Assembly: GCA_021464525.1 (NCBI GenBank)
Contig: JADRCO010000067.1
Location: 1-59,092 of the forward strand
Origin: Rhizophagus sp. LPA8_4_AMF
Lineage: Eukaryota > Glomeromycota > Glomeromycetes > Glomerales > Glomeraceae
Length of the DNA stretch: 59,092 nt
Reading direction: 5' to 3'
Shown: positions 33,000 to 44,996 of the stretch, piece after piece
Position numbering within the stretch: position 1 is the first letter of the stretch
Layout: every line of letters starts with the position of its first letter
Translations under genes and position numbers: made by a program
Notes under the pieces: model-generated
What the model was told of the DNA's origin: nothing
Seen by the model: only the letters and a program-made list of their open reading frames with translations
Database searches by the model: none

Positions 33000-34690
33000 T
33001 ATAATAATATAATGGCAAAAAAAAACTCTTTCTGATGATTCTCTGGACAACAATTTTGCAAAAAGAAAAAATTTTATTTTTTCGTAATATCCTTTATTAA
33101 ATATGTCTGGAAGCACTTTGAAACCAATGATACAAGAGTTACTCTTCTACCCTGCCTTCACATGTAAGCTTACTTTGCTTAAAACCCTAGACGAAGACGA
33201 GAAAGTAGGACTTTTAGGCATAGCTAAACACCTGTGAAAAAAGTTTTTGTCAACACTGATAAGTACCTTATGTTTGCTTGTTTGGATGTAAGGAAGACTC
33301 CTTTTACAAGAAACAGTTGAAAGACATCCTCAAACAAGAATATGGGACAAAAGTTGACGACTATATCAAGATGAGCTCTCCTACCGACTTCGATAATAGC
33401 TGTATCAAAGCTATTATTTTCAACTCGATTATAGACGTTATCATACATACCTATTCTGTGGGGAAAGATAATATCATAACACAAGATGCAGATAGCGATG
33501 ATGATCCCAGATTTGAATAGCAAATTTTATCTACCCCTGACGCTGCGCTGATCTTAGTATGGTAACTGCAGATGGCGATGAGCACCAATCAAATATTGAA
33601 CAACCACCTGTTAACAAAGAAGATTTATTTACGTCGTAATGTTAAAATCTAAAAAGAAACATGAGAGAAAAAAAGCTAAAGCGCATGTTGCAGCTACAAC
33701 TAAACAAAAAACAAGTACTGTCATATTGAATAAACAAAACGTGTCTTTCTCCACTACATTATGTGATAAGAAAATAAATCTGGTAGTTACTAAACCACTA
33801 GCCATACCTGTTCTCGAGATCAAACTCCTGAACAATAAAGGTTCAACTTTGAATAAAGGAATTAAAGTGGCTAAAACTGGCAAACAGAATGCTAATTTTA
33901 TTATAACTGGATATGAACCAGACAGTTCAAATCTTGCTTATGTGTGAGATTTGATTGTTTATGATATTCCAGTAGCTTAGGCTATGCAGCACCTCTTCCA
34001 GCAATTTAAGTCTTGGAAAAAAGTAATTACGGTCAGCTGAAAAATGCAAAAGAAGTACTCTACAGTATGAGTCAAGATCAAATTACTTCCTATTGCTTGC
34101 CAAGCCTTTGACTAATCCACTTAAATTGTATCACTTGGAAATTTTTTTGTAAGATGGTTTCCAGCAGCATGGAATTTGAAAAAACAAAAACGCAGAGAAC
34201 TCTTTCAAGCTGTGATATATGATGTTCCAGCATCTATGTCGTATTTCATCCTGAAAGTCGATGGAAATGTTCACTTCTTCCTTAAAGAAGTCAACACAAA
34301 AGCATATAAGCTAGTTAAACTTCCAGATGGTATTACCAAATTAATCATTTTCTTCAAATCTTAGGACGTACTGAATTCTGTTATTGGAAAGAAGATTAAA
34401 TAGTTGAATCAGAAACTTAAATGGGCTTGCCATACTGCTCTGATATCGTTTGCTAACCAGAAGAAACCAAATACTAACAATTATTCTTCTCCAAATTACA
34501 CTCAACTGAAGAAGAACCTTAAGGATATAGCCTCTGGATCGAACCATATTCCTATTTCAACAAGAACTTCTGATAGGAAGTCACATAACAAACCAAAATA
34601 CACTAAAAGAAATGTGAGACATCGAAGACTGACCAATTGCTTTTTTCTTGGTCAAAATACAGCAAGAAGATTTTATATGTAGAAATAAAG
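33000..34690 (+). pseudogene. Decayed ORF cluster between two inverted MITE copies
   Basis: Several plus-strand pieces follow one another in changing frames: MSGSTLKPMIQELLFYPAFT (33103), KKQLKDILKQEYGTKVDDYI (about 33310), a basic Lys-rich segment with VLNKQNVSFSTTLCDKKINL-like text (33639-33947), and VRWFPAAWNLKKQKRRELFQ, then AVIYDVPASMSYFILKV (about 34148-34260). These are followed by KLKWACHTALISFANQKKP and a basic tail (34404-34682). The 'RW.PA.W....R..FQA.....P' part resembles a glomeromycotan family of nucleic-acid-binding-like proteins associated with repeats. I recall it only vaguely and cannot name it. Stops between the pieces make it inactive as it stands, unless several unrecognised introns exist. 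Confidence 0.45.
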
Positions 34691-35203
34691 TCATTAAAAA
34701 AAACTCTGAAGAAGCTTAGCCTGGTCTGATTCTTTCTTGCCAACAGCTGTTTCTTTGGCTCCCTTTGGATTTTTGTTGGACAGTGAAGATAAGCATCAGG
34801 GATAAACTGTAGTCTCCTTCGACTTGCTGGCGGTCCTGTGTTTTTGATTTTCTTTCTATCTTTTTCTTTTTCAATTAGAATTTCTTTATTTGTGTTTTTG
34901 TTAGAATTTTTCTTTACTTTTTTTCAATTCTTTTAGTGCCAGCGTAATACTGCATTCCTTTGACTATGAGACCTTTTTGGGCTAAGAGCATTGATATTTC
35001 ACATATCAATCACTCATATAGGTAAATTAGAGCAGGATTATGCATACATAGGGTCCCTTGTGGATGACAGGTAGTTTATTGATAGATATATAGGAAACTG
35101 AATAGCGAGCTTCACACTGTTTACATGTAATTCTTTATTTTGATTACTATATTTCAATAAATACGTGAACTTAAACAAAAAAAATATATATAATAATATA
35201 ATA
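34691..35203. other. Intergenic, no gene recognised
   Basis: Short spacer after the decayed ORF cluster, with T-rich runs and no gene recognised. Confidence 0.35.
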
Positions 35204-35376
35204 CAGTTAAACCTTCATATAATTACTCAATCGGTTCTGCCAAAATTAGTGATTGTATAGAGGTGTGACTATATAAAGGTCAAATTTACTAATAAAATGA
35301 TATATAGGTTAGCAAAAATAAGGTGTTTATAAAGAGGTGTTCTTATATAGAAAATGATTATATAGAAGTCTGGCTG
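35204..35376. mobile_element. TA-flanked MITE, copy B (173 bp, reverse of copy A)
   Basis: CAGTTAAACCTTCATATAAT (from 35204) to ATTATATAGAAGTCTGGCTG (ending 35376), flanked by TA. The interior (CCAAAATTAGTGATTGTATA, GGTCAAATTTACTAATAAAA) is the reverse complement of copy A with scattered substitutions. The minus-strand open frame at 35269-35463 is not a gene. Confidence 0.85.
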
Positions 35377-35619
35377 TATTACTAATTTACAGTATATATT
35401 AAAATTTTTACTTAAAAAATTATTTTTTAATATATACTTTATCTTAATATAATTAGTATACAATATAATATGAATATTTATCTAAGACTATGTGACTAAT
35501 ATATAGATAAACATTCTACTAACAAATTATTATTTAATTAATTATTAGCAAAAAGATGAATAATTAATGGATATTATATATAGATTTCTTTATATTTCAT
35601 ATATTATATTATTTATATA

Positions 35620-37918
35620 CAGTCAGAACTTGATATAACAATTCGTGATAAACTGATTTTGATCTATAGCGAACTATTTTCTTAAACCAAAACCACCTTA
35701 ATTAATTTTATTACTATATAACGATTTTATTATAAATTTCGTGATATTACATATAATGAAGTCTAGTTGTAAAACACTAATATGTATTTATTCGCGATTA
35801 ACTGATACCGATTTTTTTCTCAATTTACCGATCATCATTATAAAAAAATGATTTCTTACTTTATTTAACGATCATCGATATAAAAATAAAATATTTTTTC
35901 TATATAACGGTTTATTCTTAATATAGTAATATAACAAGTGTTAATTGATCAAATTATAAATATTTGTACTGTAAATCAAAAAAACCCATTTCTCTCAACC
36001 ATACTTTGCTATGTCTTCTGAAAAAAAATGTGTTACATTATCTATAGGACAAAAGAAAGAACTTTGTCTTAAAAAAGCTGATAATCCATCCATGTTAAAT
36101 ACCGAACTTGCTAAATATTACAACATCAAGCCTAATACAGTTAGTGATATTTTAAAAAGAAAGTCCAAATATTTATCTATTTCTAGTTCTGAACAGGATA
36201 GGAAAAGGTTTCGAGAGCCAATGTATAAAGAAATAGATGAGGCAGTTAGTATTTGGATGTCTCAGTTTTTGTCTATGAATCAAACATTACGTGGAGATAT
36301 ATTACAACAAAAGGCCAAATTGTTTGCGAATAAATTTGGCATTACAGGATTCAATGCATCTGCAGGTTGGTTAACTAATTTTAAAAAAAGAAATAATCTT
36401 CGATCATATGTTAAATCGGGTAAGGCTGCTAGTGCACCTGATAATGATAAGCTTAATGAATACCATGCAACAATTGCTGAAAAATTATCTGAATATGATT
36501 TGCAAGATATTTACAACTGTGACGAAACAGGTAATCAAAACCAATTAATTTTAAAAAAACTTTTTTTATATTAAATCTTTTATTTTTTTTTACCCAGCTC
36601 TTTTCTGGCAATTAGAACCTTCAAAAACACTTGCACAAGGTCCTGTAATTGGAACTAAAAAATCCAAAAACAGAGTTACCATTTTACTAACATGCAATGC
36701 TACAGGTGAAGATAAGCTCAAGCCATTATTTATACATAAGTATAAAAATCCTCAACCCCTTCGTGGTATATCCGTCAAAGATAGTGTAGATTATTATTGG
36801 AATAAGACTGCATGGATGCAACAGTCAATTTGGTTAGACTATTTAAAAAATTTAAATAGTTTAATGCGTGCCCAAGGGAAAAACATTTTTTTATTAGTAG
36901 ATAACACTCCTACTCATGGAAAAGAAGATGAAATTCCTTCTTTTAGTAATATTGAATTATATTATTTACCACCAAACACCACCACGCATCTGCAACCCTT
37001 AGACGCTGGAATTATCAACTCATTTAAAGCCAAATATCAAAAACTCTTGGTAGAAAACAGAGTTGAAGCATATGATCTTGCACAAGAGCTAAATAATCAA
37101 GCAGCACCAGTTACAATTCGTAATGCAATTGATTTTGTTGTAGAAGCGTGGAACCAAGTTGAATCAACTACAATTAAAAACTGCTGGATGAAACCCGGAA
37201 TTCTACCATCTAAAGGCGATGAATCTGATGAGAAAGGTAATTATGAAGAAGATGATGTTAATGACATTATTAAGTTGATTGAAAAGGAAGATCAAAAGGA
37301 TTTGGAAGATGCGATCAGAAAATTACCATTTGATGATCCGTTATCTGCATTGGATTATATAAATGCTGATAAAATTAACAGCGATGATTGCTTTTTATTA
37401 GATGATGAAATTGTTGAAACAGTAAGACCAAACCCAAATGCAGATGATTTGCAAGATGAAGAAGAAATTATTCCTGTCATTTCCTTGATAGAAGCATTGG
37501 TTAATGTAGAAAATTTGATTAATTTACATAATTTCCTACCAGAAAATTTTGAAGTGACTAATGAAAAACTGAGAATTTTAAAAGGTATTAGGCGTAAGGT
37601 GTTGAGATATAAATCAGAATCTTCAATTCAATTAAGTATGGATGAATTTATCAACTTTAATTAGGAATTTTTTTTTTTTTGAAAATAATTTACAATAATG
37701 GAACTTTATGACGAATAATGTAATACAAAATAAACAAATGATGTATTCATACATGAAAACGTAATATAATAATAAAATTTTTGTAATTTTTCTGTATAGT
37801 GAATTTTTACATTATTTACTATTTAAATCAGTATATCAAAAAAAACTCATTTTTTTGAATCCTCATTATAACGAACCAAAACCATCAAACCGGAGGGTTC
37901 GTTATCGAGTTCTGACTG
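35620..37918 (+). mobile_element. Complete pogo/Tigger-like DNA transposon, about 2.3 kb
   Basis: The left end CAGTCAGAACTTGATATAAC starts at 35620. The right end, read inverted (CAGTCAGAACTCGATAACGA), finishes at 37918. TA flanks both ends (35618-35619 and 37919-37920), the target duplication of the Tc1/mariner-pogo superfamily. Subterminal sequence repeats ATAACGAT/TTTACCGATCATC-like motifs on the left (about 35715-35910), possible transposase-binding sites. The single transposase gene inside is intact, so the element could be autonomous. Confidence 0.88.
36011..37664 (+). CDS. Pogo/Tigger-type transposase (CENP-B HTH + DDE_1), 2 exons
   Basis: Join 36011-36530 and 36598-37664, 528 residues. 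The product would bind the element ends and carry out cut-and-paste transposition in the nucleus. The N-terminal Psq/CENP-B-type helix-turn-helix (about residues 8-60) has NTELAKYYNIKPNTVSDILK. The second CENP-B-type HTH (about 70-140) ends with GWLTNFKKRNNL. The DDE_1 catalytic domain shows the first Asp in IYNCDETALFW (restored by splicing), the second in NIFLLVDNTPTHG and the third in LPPNTTTHLQPLDAG. The C-terminus is acidic. The intron (36531-36597, GTAATC...CCCAG) interrupts the codon after DET. Without splicing the frame ends at 36574, so activity depends on removing this 67-bp intron. All three catalytic Asp are present and no other break is seen. Confidence 0.9.
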
Positions 37919-37920
37919 TA

Positions 37921-38842
37921 ATAATAAATTATTTGTTTATTATACTGTAAAATAAAAAAATAAAAATAAAAAATATATATATATAATATATAAATGTAAT
38001 AACTATTATTTAATAAGCTTTACAAAAATCTAGAATTAGTTAATTAAATTTGATTTTTAATATAAATATTAGTTATTTAAAATGTCAAATAATTATATTT
38101 AATATTAATAAAAAATATATACTGTATATTAGAAATAACATATGGTTTATAGGATAATTATAATATATTAATTGCTAGTTTACCAGTCAACAGGACAACT
38201 ATAGTCAGTAAAATACTACCTTAATAATCTGAAAATAAATACTTGATACATATTAGGATACTTATTTAAAGGGTAATGCATAATTATACAAGTTTCAAAT
38301 TTTTGATTTTGTAGAATTATTTAACTTTAAAAAATGGAAAAAAATGAATTTTTTATTAATATTTTTATATAATTTAAAACTATTAATGCTAATTTATAAA
38401 ATATCATATATTTTTCAAATTACTTTTTTTTAAAAAAACTATAAATATATATTTAAGAGTATATGTGTTTTAATTTTGAGATTTCAAGTTAATACTTTTA
38501 TTAAGAAAAATTTGTAACAGGATTTTGCCAAAATTTTGGCTAATAGATGATATTTAAGTTTCATTTGTAAAAATATTAACTTGCATATTATAATAAATAA
38601 TAAATTAATAATAAAACCCAAACTCAAAGTTTTTCTGGTAAAAATTTTAAGCGATTTGGTTAATTATTGACAAACTTTACCTTAGATGCAGTTTACCTTT
38701 ATGATTTACTGATCATTTTATCCAGTTGAGTGGCGGATCAGCAATTAATTTAATTGTTATTTTTACTTTTTGTATTAGACTTTTCTATTAGTTGTATTAA
38801 TCTTATAAATGTATTGCAGAATAAGAAAAATATATAGATATA
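37921..38842. other. AT-rich sequence between transposons
   Basis: No gene recognised; A/T-rich with no clear repeat structure. Confidence 0.4.
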
Positions 38843-39327
38843 CAGTAACCCCTCCATAAGTGCACTCTCTATAAGTGCACTTTCTCTCTATATACACACT
38901 ATAGTTTGATCCCAAACTTAAGACTAAATGCATTCCCTATATATTCTATATATGCAAGCAATTCTGAAATTCCAAGTATATTAGAATCACTTTCATAAAT
39001 GCATTCATATGACTATTGTATAATATTGACCAATCATCAATAGCTATTTAGTTACAGTCAATTTTTTTATAAATTTATTTAAATTAAATAAATTTGTATT
39101 AACCATTAATAAGTTATTGCATTTCATAAAATATGTCAGTTCCTTTGTTTTAAAATGTATTAGAAAGCATTTTAAATTAAAATAAATAAAAAGAGACTTT
39201 GAATTTAAAAGTTTTGTTAGATTCTTTATTGTCTATTTTTCTATTAGCTATTTTTTAAGTGCACACCTTTCCTAAATGTATATGTATGACCAGTTCTAAG
39301 ATGCGTGCATTTAGAGAGGTGTTACTG
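38843..39327. mobile_element. TA-flanked MITE, 485 bp
   Basis: CAGTAACCCCTCCATAAGTG (from 38843) and the inverted right end (CAGTAACACCTCTCTAAATG read inward, ending 39327) are flanked by TA. Several internal AAGTGCAC/AATGCATT variants occur near both ends. No coding capacity. It begins CAGT and carries CCTCCATA, like the MITEs at 32590 and 35204, but is a separate family. Confidence 0.8.
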
Positions 39328-42300
39328 TATATATTATTTAATATTAAATTAACTGCTTAATTTTTTCAAAATATTATAATAAGGCCACTTCAACAAATAG
39401 TTTTGTTTAACATTACATGACATAATGTATAAGAAAATTAAAAAAGGCAAATCATAATAAAATTTTAAATATATAAAAAATTTTAAATAATTATATAATT
39501 AATAAAATTAATTGACAAATAATATTTAAAACAAAATGTCAATTTTTTTTGCAAAAATGAGGAGAAAATAGATGTTAAATGAAATTATTTATTGGAGTAG
39601 TCTAATAATAAATAAATAATAAACCATTATATCTCTTTTAAAATATTAATTATTTAATAATATTTATTTTTTTTTATTTTTTTTTTTAGTATAAAAGTTT
39701 ATAAGTACAAATTTACATTTATTATAAATAAGTACAAAGTAAATTATAATATAAACTTATTTAAATATTTACAAATTACTCCAATACTAATAATTTCTTT
39801 TAAAACTTATAATTGCAAATTTTTTTATTTTTATTTTTTTTTTTTTTTGCAGTATATAATATAATTTATTAGAGTTAATGTTGTAATTAAAAGCTATTTA
39901 ATATTAATAATTATATCATCCTCTTAGATTTCTTGCCTATATGCACTGTTGGTGAATGTTATCTCTGCATAGTTAAGAATATAATAACATTCTATCTTAG
40001 AGAAACCTTCTCATGGTCAAAGAGATTTGGTATCCAAATTTCTGCTATACTACAGATTATTTATTAAATTTCCTCTGACTTCACATCAGTACTGAACCTT
40101 TGACATATTAGCATTCTTACAACGAGTCAAACTTTCACTTTTCTGTTATATTACATTAAGTTGATAGCTAGCACAGTCTTGTGAGAAGACTTTTGGTTGA
40201 ATTCTTTTAAAATCTCATTTTATTAAAATTTTTTTTTTATATATTTTAATCTATAATTTAATGTATTAAAAATAATAAAGTTCCAGTTATTAAGTAACTT
40301 TGTTTCTGACAAATTTTATATTTTATTATGTGAGATTTATTTATAATAAAAAAGTCCAAAAGTATTACTAAATATTATCACTAATGATTGTTATCTTAAC
40401 AAAATTAGGATAAAATTTTGGTAGAATTAAAAATGTCATAAAACTCTGCCTGTTATTATTAATTTCTTTATTAAGATGAATTTAATAAATTCTAATAAGT
40501 TTTATATAATTAATAAGTATTTTCTACATATTGCCTATATAAGAATTATTTAGATATTAATAATAATCTATTAAATATATTTATAATATAAATAAATGTT
40601 TAATTGTATAATAATAATATTTGAATAAGTTGCTAAATATGTTTACCAAATGGTAATCAATACAATTTTAGCTTTATATTTACCAGAAATTTCTTTTTAA
40701 ACATTTGTGCAATATATTTAATATATTTATAATTTTCAATTAGTATAATCTGTTTAGTAATAGTAATAGGAGGAGTCAATTTTAAAATAGCTTTCTGATA
40801 ATAAAAATCATAATGGATAAATAAATTCATTGGTATTTATAGCAAAATAAGCTTTTAATAAAAAAATAAAGCTTTTAATATTACTTTAATTTTTTCCGAC
40901 GTCAGTTACGGGAACATCCATAATCTTCACATGAAACAAGTTGCGGATATTAACACCATGTTTCATACTAACTCCATAATAATTGATCTCTTTCTTTAAT
41001 TAATGAGCTAATATTTAACCTCTCATCTGAAATACATTAGATCGATTCATATCGTAATAAGCTGCATAAATTAATCATGTGATAATAATAAGAAATAATT
41101 GTATCAACATGATATTATTACGAAGGAATAAGGAATGAATCTAAATCCTAAACCAATTCTAGAAATAATAAATTAAGATGTCATGTATTACCAATAAATA
41201 CGTCATGCAAGGTGAACAAATTTACCTTTATTAAGGAAGGGTGGACCCCTCTTAATAATACACAAGTAACATTATGTTTGGTTGGGAATACAATATATGC
41301 GCATGATAAAAAAGAAAGATTTAATACATAATTTGTACCCATCACATCTCAGAGATAACAGAGCGTTTTTTTTGTTTTTGCTAATAACGGGATATGGTTC
41401 CATAAACGTTATTTACGGTTAGATATTTTCGAAGAAATATTTATTAAAATCGACATTATGTTACTGTGCCACAAACAAAGAATAATTATTATAAACCAAT
41501 AAATTATTGTACCATTTTTCGTAATTATTTAATTATTGTAATTATTTATTCTCTTATTCATATATTATTATATTATTTCAGATTCCCTTTTATTAGTTTC
41601 AATGATATTTTTTAGTAATGTTATTGTTATTCCGGACTCATTTTAAATCCTTTTCCCCTTTCAAAAAGGATTTCTTACTAATAAAGAATGCAAGTATCAT
41701 GCTTATTTTTTTACTTTTTTTAACAACAATTTAAAAAAGTTTTAGAATCCGATTAAAGAAATGATCACTCATTTATTATCTTTGTTATATTATTCTGGTT
41801 ATTGCCAATTTAGTAATAAATGCAATTAAAAGTAACAAACACTAAAAAGTGGCAACAAACAATAAAAAAGTTAAAACTTTCTATTCCCCTTATTGAATTG
41901 AGCAAATTTGGAGATATTCTCGAAATTATAACAAGCCTATTTTAATTGGTTATGTATATTATTATATATTCTTTCGTCATATAATATTCAGCCGAAACCG
42001 TTCGTTTATATCCTTGGAGTATTTGAAACTGTGACATAGGGCGTTAACAGCGTTTATAAATTTTATTCTCTTTGTCTCGGTTTTGTGAACTCGCCCGTTC
42101 GGTTTATTTTCGCTTTTTGAAACATATTACACAAATACTACACACATGCAAGACAAAGTTTATCTTTTCTCTATTTATACATCAAATTAACTTATATACC
42201 AAATTAATTTATATACTTTATTTGACTGTACGATCTGGTCATACATTAATTTCCGTTCGGAATTCCATTAACAAACGGTATCACTATAAATTGCCCACTC

Positions 42301-42597
42301 TCTCAGAAAATTTTTTTTTCTCATAATCAAAGTTCCTTTTCTAATTTTTTTTCATTTTTTTTTTCTCTTTTCATCTTTCCTCCATACCAAACTTTCACTT
42401 GTTAGTGAAAAAAAGGAGGCAAAAAAAAATTTAACCACTATACACAACTCAAAATCTCGTAAATAGTCACTTATTTTGTAACTTTTGATAAGTACAAAAA
42501 TAACCTCTTTACCAAATACCTTTTTCTTTAATTTTTTTTTTGTCTCGACCAATAACACCGCTACATATCTTTCCTACCCAACTTTTGACTTTCTATA
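39328..42597. other. AT-rich gene desert
   Basis: About 3.3 kb with no supported gene. A patch at about 39920-40200 is less AT-rich and its minus strand has coding-like scraps (for example DCASYQLNVI and SLTRCKNANMSKVQ) broken by stops; it may be an old mobile-element relic. The frames at 42072-42326 and 42352-42558 are low-complexity. A CT-rich stretch at 42330-42400 probably belongs to the promoter of the next gene. Confidence 0.4.
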
Positions 42598-43694
42598 ATG
42601 GCCTTTAAATTTTCTTTTGTTTTTGCCTTATTGGCTGTCCTCTGCTTATCTGGTATGTAACAAAGAAAAATATAAAAAAAATTTAAACATTATTAAATAA
42701 ATACGGGTTTTTAACTTTTTTTTTCATATTATAGCCGTCTCCTTTGCGTCCCCAATTAAAGATGTGTCATCCACCACGATGACCATATCAGAAACAAAAA
42801 CTTCCAATTCGGAACATTTTGCTGTTGCTGTACAACGCGTTGATGACCTTGTAAATGATAACGGTGAATTACTCGCTGAAAGAATTGATGCTGTTATTGT
42901 CAATTTTGATTTAAAAGATGATCAATTATTAGTCAACAATGTTCCAGTTGAATTAGGCATAAGTTCATTTCAGGTACGTTGAAAAAAAATACATTTTTTT
43001 TTTACTGCGCCACTTTTAGTTTAATTAACCTTCCCCATTTATTTGATTTACTTAGGTAATAGAAGCACAAATCGTTCCAGCAAATATCAATATCGAACAA
43101 TTAGAAGAATACGCTGATAACTTTGACATTGGTCTTGTCACTGTTCAAGTCTCGACAGCTGCTGAATCTGTATCAACTACCGAAGAAGGTGTTACGCTTC
43201 GTCGTATCTCAATTACCCTTCGTATTATAGAAATTGATGGCGTTAGTGTTATTCAATCACACGATGCTGTCGAAAAAGTATTGGAATTTAAAGTACTCGA
43301 AATTTCAGATGGAGACAAAGATGTTACCGTCCCATTCTATCCAGCTGAAGATTTATCATCACATAATAACAAAGAAGAAAAACAACTTGAACAACAGGAA
43401 AAAAGCTCGTTCCATCCCATTACTTCCCGTATACGCCACTGGTGGCGCTGCTCCTCACGTTTCACTCGTATCATACTTGCTTCACTCTTCCTTACCATCT
43501 TATTTGGTGTGTTCTTTATGGCTATTCCAGCCGCCGTGCAAGCGTTAATAAATCTAGCACGTCGTCAATCTTCGTCATCACATTATAGTGCTGTTTCATT
43601 TAATGATGATGAAACTGTAGTTGAACAAGTTATCTTTATTGCCGATGAAGAAAAAAGGGCGTTGATGGAACAAGAAAAGGAACTTAAACAATAA
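42598..43694 (+). CDS. Unrecognised secretory-pathway single-pass membrane protein (3 exons)
   Basis: Join 42598-42652, 42735-42973 and 43056-43694, 310 residues. The start ATG at 42598 is chosen because it adds a textbook signal peptide, MAFKFSFVFALLAVLCLSAV, split by the first intron. The lumenal/extracellular part (about 21-230) is rich in Val, Asp, Glu and beta-type residues, lacks obvious cysteines and contains NNVPVELGISSFQ and RRISITLRIIEIDGVSVIQ. A Trp/Arg patch (HWWRCSSRFTR) precedes one strong transmembrane helix (about 236-262, LFLTILFGVFFMAIPAAV). The C-terminal tail of about 45 residues (Ser-rich then Glu/Lys-rich) would be cytosolic. All three splice joins keep frame. No known domain recognised; it may be lineage-specific. 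Confidence 0.75.
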
Positions 43695-44996
43695 ATAATA
43701 TTGTTACACTTTATCCTACCCCTTATTTTAATTTCTTACCATAATTTTCGACTTTTATTCGACTTTCACAAATACCATGAAACATCCGTTTTCTAATTAA
43801 AAAACCAATAATTATAATCTCTTTTTTTTTTTTTCTTTTTGTATGCTATATATATATATATAGTAATATTCTCAAAAAGTAACATACGTAATTTTGTTAA
43901 TATTGTAGTTATTCCTATAAAAGTGTGTGGTTTTTTTCTAAAAAAATTGTATAGTAATATTTATTTAATTTAAAATACAAAATACTTCGGAAGGTTTTTT
44001 TGAATGTGTTTTTTGTGTGATAATTGTACCCAAAGAGGAAAGTTTAGAAATTACAAAGATATCTTTTTAATATACGATATCCCCCGTATCACATCAAGCT
44101 ACGCCACCGCCTTCATCAGAATACAAGTCGCTTCACATCAGATGTGTTCACAAAAAACACGCTTGTATATCTCTTAAGTTCATAGATTCACATTCTTATA
44201 TATATATATATATAGCTATAAAATTTTTTTTTTTTTTTTTAAAAAAAAAAAAGTGCGCGATATAGAATTTCAGTGATAAGAAATTTAACACTTCTTCCTA
44301 TCACCCCATTATCTTTTTCCTTTCCCCACACCTTTTATCCCTGTAAAAAATTTATTTTCTTTATTATTTTCTTCCTTTTTATTCCCTACAAATAATCATT
44401 TTATTTCTAAGAATCTTGTAGAAATATATCAAAAGAACGACAATGAAGAAATGAATATAACATGATAATTAATAAGAATATATTTTATACACTAGGAAGA
44501 GAAATGGGAAGAATATCCATTAAATTACTCCATTTCTCATCAAATTCTTTTAATTACCATTATTTCCGCAAACCATTCATTATGGATTAGATTCCCTTAT
44601 CTCACTTTATGACCTTTATGATCCTTATGATAGCTTGATTAGATTCCCTTAGACATCTTGAAATCATGTATGAGAGTATTCGATTAATTGGATTATATTT
44701 ATTTTCTTAGTTTCCTTTGAACTTCACAAAGGGATATGTATTTTTTGTTTGGGATCTTTGTTTCATTTCATTTACAAATAAAATTAAAAATCGTTTAAAA
44801 AAAATCAATTCATATTTTTTCTGTAATTATATGATGCTTATAAATTTAAAGTTTAATTGTACTAAATTGGATTTTTTTACTAAATTTTATTCCGGAAATC
44901 ATGTATAATATTTTGATCATTTGATTGTCAATCATGAGACCATTTTTGATTTTTTTTAAATTGAAAAAATTTTGTTATCTTTTTATGTTATAAAAT
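43695..44996. other. Intergenic, no gene recognised
   Basis: Contains a TATATATA tract (about 43849-43861), a second one near 44197-44213, and an adjacent T/A homopolymer pair at 44226-44251 that could fold back. The open frame at 44717-44908 is low-complexity. Confidence 0.4.

Noticed and set aside
42072..42558. Two open frames upstream of the membrane-protein gene
   Set aside because: Low-complexity, overlapping a likely promoter region, with no start context or recognisable domain.
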